Below, piece by piece: positions 6,055 through 9,865 of a stretch of DNA of 9,865 bases. Every line of letters starts with the position of its first letter. Position 1 is the first letter of the stretch. Under the pieces are notes generated by a model. It saw nothing but the letters and a program-made list of their open reading frames with translations, was not told the origin of the DNA and ran no database searches. Made by a program: the position numbers and the translations under genes. Source of the DNA: Planctomycetaceae bacterium UBA4732 (GTDB taxonomy: Bacteria > Planctomycetota > Planctomycetia > Gemmatales > Gemmataceae); assembly GCA_002404095.1 (NCBI GenBank), contig DHJA01000173.1:1-9865 (forward strand). The letters run 5' to 3'.

Positions 6055-9000
6055 CTTGGCAGGCTTCTTGTTAATCCGCAGCACCGTGAGATCGGCGCCG
6101 ATGCGCTTGTCCGGCGACGACGCCTTCGGCAACGCCAACCGGTCCAAGGCCCAAGGCGTGACGTCGAAGGGCTTCGCCGGTTTCACGTCATCTTCCGGCC
6201 GGCGGTCGCCGGATGACCCCCATAAACGAGTCCAGGCCGCGCGGCCTGCGTCTTTATCGGGAAGCGCTGAGGCCGGCGCCGCGGCGAACGTTAGACGCTT
6301 GCTAAAGGCGTCGCTCTCGCCTTGCCAGACCAACAGCCCATGCGCCAGCGCCGACTTCTCGAAGACCAACATCCCCGCCGGCTGGCCGCTCTTTTCCGCA
6401 AACGGGTTGAGGTATGCACATGCCCGGCTACGCACCAACAGCGGTTCTGCCGGCGGAAAATCCGTCGCCTCCGCGGCATCGTCCAAGTGGACGACCGCGC
6501 GCCGAACCGCAACGGTCGATTGCTCCATAACGCATTGCATGTTCGCTCGCCCCGCCCACTTCAGGCCGGGGTCGAGGTGCAAAGCGTCGCCCGCGGCGAC
6601 GAGTACGCTTTGGCGCAGCAGCAGCCGGGCGCCGACGCCTTGCATCTGGACGCCGTCGCGGCCCGAAACCAACACCGATTCATTGATCGCACAGCCGGAG
6701 GCGCCGTTCGGAGCCAGGTCGCCGGAACCTTGCAACGCGATCAGGCCGCGATACATTTCGGGAACATTCTGTTGTGGCCCGTCCAGACGGCAGTGGTACA
6801 ATCGCAGGTCGCCGCGAACTTTAAGCATATAGGCCGGCATCGCGGCGCGTGGGAAGTCGGCCAACTTCAGACCGATGTTTATCAGATCCAATCCGCCATT
6901 CTCGATCTCGATCAGCCCCTCTTGGCCGAGCGACTTTTCGCCGTCCCATGTCAACGTCAACGGCGCGGCGTTCTCGCGCGGCGCGTCGGCGTACAAGACG
7001 AGAGAACACCCTTTCAAATGGAATGGCGTGATCCGATGTTCGCCCGCGCCCGAAAGAAGCAACACGACGCGCGGGGCCAGCAATTTCTTCTGTTGCAGAT
7101 CGCGTAAGTACGCACCGAGATCCTGTTGGGGATTAAGCTCCAACATGCCCAGGTCGAGCGCGCCGCCGTGATAAAGATTGTCGTCGGCCAGCGGCACTTC
7201 GGGGGCGGCGGCGTCCGCGAGAGGATCCAACGGCGGCCGGACGAAGCCCTCGAAAGTCAGCGCCGCCAAGTTCTCCCGCGCCGGCGGCAGGGCGCCAAGA
7301 TCACAGCCCAACGGCTTATCGGGTGCGGCCGTGGCGGCGAAGCCGACGGGCGTGTCGGCCGTGCGATATGCCGATACGGGGACCGCCGAAGAATCTCCGT
7401 TGAACGCCGGCCAGGAGTCGCCAACAACGCCGTCGCCGTCCGCTCGTTTCCAGTGCGCCCACCAGCCATTACGATCCGTCCCCCCAATGGTTTTCGGGCC
7501 GGTCAGCAGGTCTTGCCAGCCGGCGTACAAGCAGTTGGTCGCCTGCCATTGAATCCCCGTGTCGTTCACGCCGTCGCCGCCAGGCGCCGCCATCATGACG
7601 CCGCCCGGTTGATCGGCCGACCGGCTAAGCAGCGAATCCCAGCCCAGCCAATGGACGGCCGGGCGATGGTCGGATGGGGCCGCCTGCCGCACATCCATTA
7701 GTGTACGACCGCAAATCAGCGTGGAACCTGCCACCGTCAGCGAGGTGGGCCGGGCGTCGTTGGCCCGAACTTTTATCAAGGCCGGCTCGCCCCCGACCAT
7801 GAGGCAACCGTCCATCAGCACCGCCGCGCCGGGCGCGTCCAGATCGAAGGCCGTCACGGCGGGACCGCGCACTAAGCAGCGCGTGAACCGGCATCGGCCA
7901 GGCGCCGGCCGCGTCGCGTGGAACCGTGTCAGGGTGGTCCCCTCCCGCGGCTTGCCCGCCAGCGAGAACGTACACCCTTCCACGCTCAGATCGGCATCGT
8001 GTGCGTCCAGCAGAGCCAAGCCGCCGACGACCGCTTCGGGCTGCTTGAACGCCACGTCCACATTTTCCAGGCAGAGACCGCCGCGTTCGACGGTTAAAAA
8101 GGCCGGAGGCGGGCCGTTGTCGGCTTTGCCGTGATCTCTGGACCGCCGCTCCTCCAAAGTACGCGGCACGTCCCAGACGAGCAGCGGCCGGAAGCCCTTG
8201 CCCGCGCAAATCAGTAATTGACGATCCGTAAAGGTCGTTGAGATCTCGAAGAATGGTCCGTCGTCGTCGATTTCGAGGACGCTGAGACGGTCGGCCGGGG
8301 CGGCGGCGGCGGCGGCGGCCAGAGAAGTGTAGACCGGCCCCGAAGCGGCGTTCGGCGCGCGGGCGATGTGCAACACCGGCGCGTCGGCCGAACGATCCAG
8401 GAGGCCGGTCCAGGCGGCGGCGATCTGCTTGCGGAGCGCGGCGGCGTCCACCGGCGCGGCGTTCGGGTCCAACGGGCGCCAGTGTGTTTTGACCGGAGGC
8501 TTATCCGGCGTCGTATCCTGCGGCCCGATCGTATCGGGCTTTAACGGGGGCGCGTCAATCGGCGAATCCGGAAACGACGACGAGCCGTGCGAAGCCTGAT
8601 CGGAATTGGTGGAAGACGCGCGCGGCCGGCGCGGCTGGAGGGCGAGTGCGACTACCACTGCGACAAGTAGGGCGGCCGCGACGCCGCCGAGGATGTACCA
8701 CTTCCGAGTGCGGGGGACGGCCCGGCGCCGGCCTGGGTCGGACGGCTTACCTTTGCCAGTCGAAGAACGGCGCGGCCCGCTCCGATCCGCCCTGGTCTTC
8801 GCGGAAGGAATCACGGCCGTCTGTGCAAAGGAGGAGTTTTGCCCGTCCTCATCCATCAGGCCGAGAACCACGGCGCGATAACCAGTCGGGGCGCCGCCTT
8901 TCTTCAAGGCGGCCAAATCTTTGAGCAAATCGGCCGGGGTCTGGTAGCGGTCTACGGGACGCTTGGCCAGCAGGCGGCGCAACACGGCCGCGGTGGCCTT

Positions 9001-9756
9001 GGAGGCGCGCGGGTTGAGCAGGCGCACGTCGGGCGGTTCGATATTCAGGTGTTTATGCAGGCGCTCGGCCAGGCCGCCGTCGGAAAACGGCGCCTTGCCG
9101 GCGAGCAGATGATACCATGTGCAGCCGAGCGAATAGAGATCGCTGCGGATGTCGGCAGTGCCACTGTCGCGCGCCTGCTCGGGCGAAATGTAATCGACCG
9201 TGCCGACGGTGGTGCCGGCGCGAGTGACGCGGAACTCTTCGGCGTTGGTTTCGCGCGACAAACCGAGGTCGGTCATCTTAACGACGAGCCGGCCCTTCAG
9301 GCGCGTAACGAGAAAGTTCGACGGCTTCACGTCGCGGTGAACGATGCCCTGGCGGTGGGCGTGGTCGAGCGCCTTGGCGGCCTGGGTGATGATCTTTAAC
9401 GCTTCTTCGGGTTCGAGCAGCCCCTTGCGCGCGATGTATTCATGCAGGTCGAGACCTTCGACGAACTCCATGGCGATGTAAAAGCGCCCGTCGGACTCGC
9501 CAAATTCGTACAGCTCGACGATGTTTTCGTGACAGAGCTTGCCGGCGTGGCGCGCCTCGCGGCGGAAGCGTTCGATCATGATGGGCTTGGACGCCATCTC
9601 CGGCGTCAGCACTTTGAGGGCGACGTCGCGTTTGGCTTCGGTGTCGTAGGCTTTGTAGACGGCGCCCATGCCGCCGGTGGCGAGGTGGAGCAATACTTTA
9701 TACTTTCCAATCTGGACGGAGCGCTGCGGCCCTTTGGTGGAGGATTCCGACGACAT
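6049..9756 (-). CDS. Transmembrane Ser/Thr protein kinase with duplicated beta-helix-like extracytoplasmic region (1235 aa)
   Basis: Hanks-type kinase. Using the ATG at 9756 as residue 1, the kinase domain spans about 18-285: glycine loop ATGGMGAVY (26-34), K48 with partner E67, HRDVKPSN (140-147), DLG (163-165) in place of DFG, GTVDYISPE (185-193) and D206. Residues 290-350 are a basic, disordered linker; 352-373 a single membrane helix; 375-430 a Pro/Ser/Asp-rich stalk. Residues about 435-1235 lie outside the cytoplasm and look like a right-handed beta-helix made of short strand repeats (LTVERGGLCLENVDVAF, LIEIENGGLDLINIGL). Such folds often bind polysaccharide or surface ligands, so this is probably a sensor kinase. 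Two modules (about 490-690 and 890-1110) resemble each other. The frame stays open to a GTG at 9792, but neither start has a good ribosome site; the ATG is preferred. Confidence in the kinase is very high and in the beta-helix moderate. Confidence 0.93.
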   Translation of the reverse strand: MSSESSTKGPQRSVQIGKYKVLLHLATGGMGAVYKAYDTEAKRDVALKVLTPEMASKPIMIERFRREARHAGKLCHENIVELYEFGESDGRFYIAMEFVEGLDLHEYIARKGLLEPEEALKIITQAAKALDHAHRQGIVHRDVKPSNFLVTRLKGRLVVKMTDLGLSRETNAEEFRVTRAGTTVGTVDYISPEQARDSGTADIRSDLYSLGCTWYHLLAGKAPFSDGGLAERLHKHLNIEPPDVRLLNPRASKATAAVLRRLLAKRPVDRYQTPADLLKDLAALKKGGAPTGYRAVVLGLMDEDGQNSSFAQTAVIPSAKTRADRSGPRRSSTGKGKPSDPGRRRAVPRTRKWYILGGVAAALLVAVVVALALQPRRPRASSTNSDQASHGSSSFPDSPIDAPPLKPDTIGPQDTTPDKPPVKTHWRPLDPNAAPVDAAALRKQIAAAWTGLLDRSADAPVLHIARAPNAASGPVYTSLAAAAAAAPADRLSVLEIDDDGPFFEISTTFTDRQLLICAGKGFRPLLVWDVPRTLEERRSRDHGKADNGPPPAFLTVERGGLCLENVDVAFKQPEAVVGGLALLDAHDADLSVEGCTFSLAGKPREGTTLTRFHATRPAPGRCRFTRCLVRGPAVTAFDLDAPGAAVLMDGCLMVGGEPALIKVRANDARPTSLTVAGSTLICGRTLMDVRQAAPSDHRPAVHWLGWDSLLSRSADQPGGVMMAAPGGDGVNDTGIQWQATNCLYAGWQDLLTGPKTIGGTDRNGWWAHWKRADGDGVVGDSWPAFNGDSSAVPVSAYRTADTPVGFAATAAPDKPLGCDLGALPPARENLAALTFEGFVRPPLDPLADAAAPEVPLADDNLYHGGALDLGMLELNPQQDLGAYLRDLQQKKLLAPRVVLLLSGAGEHRITPFHLKGCSLVLYADAPRENAAPLTLTWDGEKSLGQEGLIEIENGGLDLINIGLKLADFPRAAMPAYMLKVRGDLRLYHCRLDGPQQNVPEMYRGLIALQGSGDLAPNGASGCAINESVLVSGRDGVQMQGVGARLLLRQSVLVAAGDALHLDPGLKWAGRANMQCVMEQSTVAVRRAVVHLDDAAEATDFPPAEPLLVRSRACAYLNPFAEKSGQPAGMLVFEKSALAHGLLVWQGESDAFSKRLTFAAAPASALPDKDAGRAAWTRLWGSSGDRRPEDDVKPAKPFDVTPWALDRLALPKASSPDKRIGADLTVLRINKKPAKP
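8301..8318 (+). repeat. (CGG)6 microsatellite inside the kinase gene
   Basis: Six uninterrupted CGG units encode, on the minus strand, most of an eight-alanine run (residues 480-487, SLAAAAAAAAP region) at the entry to the first beta-helix module. Slippage here would add or remove whole alanines without shifting the frame. Confidence 0.7.
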
Positions 9757-9865
9757 GACGTTACCACGGTGTTGAGCGACGGCCGGCGCCACATTGCGAA
9801 AGGACTTCGTCCCGACGATCCATAACAGGGCATCATAGTATACTGCACTTTCCGAAAAAAAGCTA

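Noticed and set aside
6322..7701. Plus-strand open frames opposite the beta-helix kinase
   Set aside because: Same antisense effect of high G+C; the minus-strand reading has coherent domains throughout.
9757..9792. GTG at 9792 as the kinase start
   Set aside because: It adds 12 residues with no ribosome site or homology-like content; ATG at 9756 is a more usual codon and leaves a normal distance to the kinase domain. It is not excluded.
9832..9860. TATGAT and TATACT as a -10 box for the beta-helix kinase
   Set aside because: The only sequence at a proper distance upstream is a T-run with 2/6 match to the -35 consensus, and the window ends there.

Overview
The window looks like a piece of a Planctomycetota chromosome, probably from the Gemmataceae/Pirellulales part of the phylum. 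This rests on protein architecture and repeat style, not on a marker gene. The evidence is high G+C, two very long Hanks-type Ser/Thr kinases with one transmembrane helix and large C-terminal sensor-like regions, a reduced Gfo/Idh/MocA-type protein, and gene ends capped by long palindromic repeats.

Layout. Bases 1-118 hold nothing I can name. A small orphan gene (119-466, +) encodes a RelE-like protein and has lower G+C than its surroundings. It converges on a secreted parvulin-type peptidyl-prolyl isomerase (571-1602, -), with a 26-bp hairpin between the two stop codons. Upstream of the isomerase come its probable promoter, an 85-bp near-perfect palindrome, and a TPR Ser/Thr kinase (1792-4506, -). 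The 341-bp gap 4507-4847 contains a probable kinase promoter and a 243-bp MITE-like element with 24-bp inverted termini and a 9-bp target-site-like duplication. Next is a membrane-anchored, probably non-catalytic Gfo/Idh/MocA-like protein (4848-5936, -), then a 111-bp palindromic element, then a second kinase whose extracytoplasmic part is two beta-helix-like modules (6049-9756, -). Bases 9757-9865 are its upstream region.

How it may work together. Four genes lie in the same direction, but each intergenic gap is filled by a palindrome, and two of the gaps carry a plausible promoter. The four are therefore more likely separate transcripts than one operon. Three of the four products are predicted to be membrane-anchored with large domains outside the cytoplasm, or attached at the membrane, and the fourth is a secreted foldase. 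An envelope-sensing theme is possible but is inference. The strongest unexplained signal is the repeat architecture: each of the five gene 3' ends has a palindromic element within about 25 bases, and three of these elements overlap or nearly touch the stop codon.
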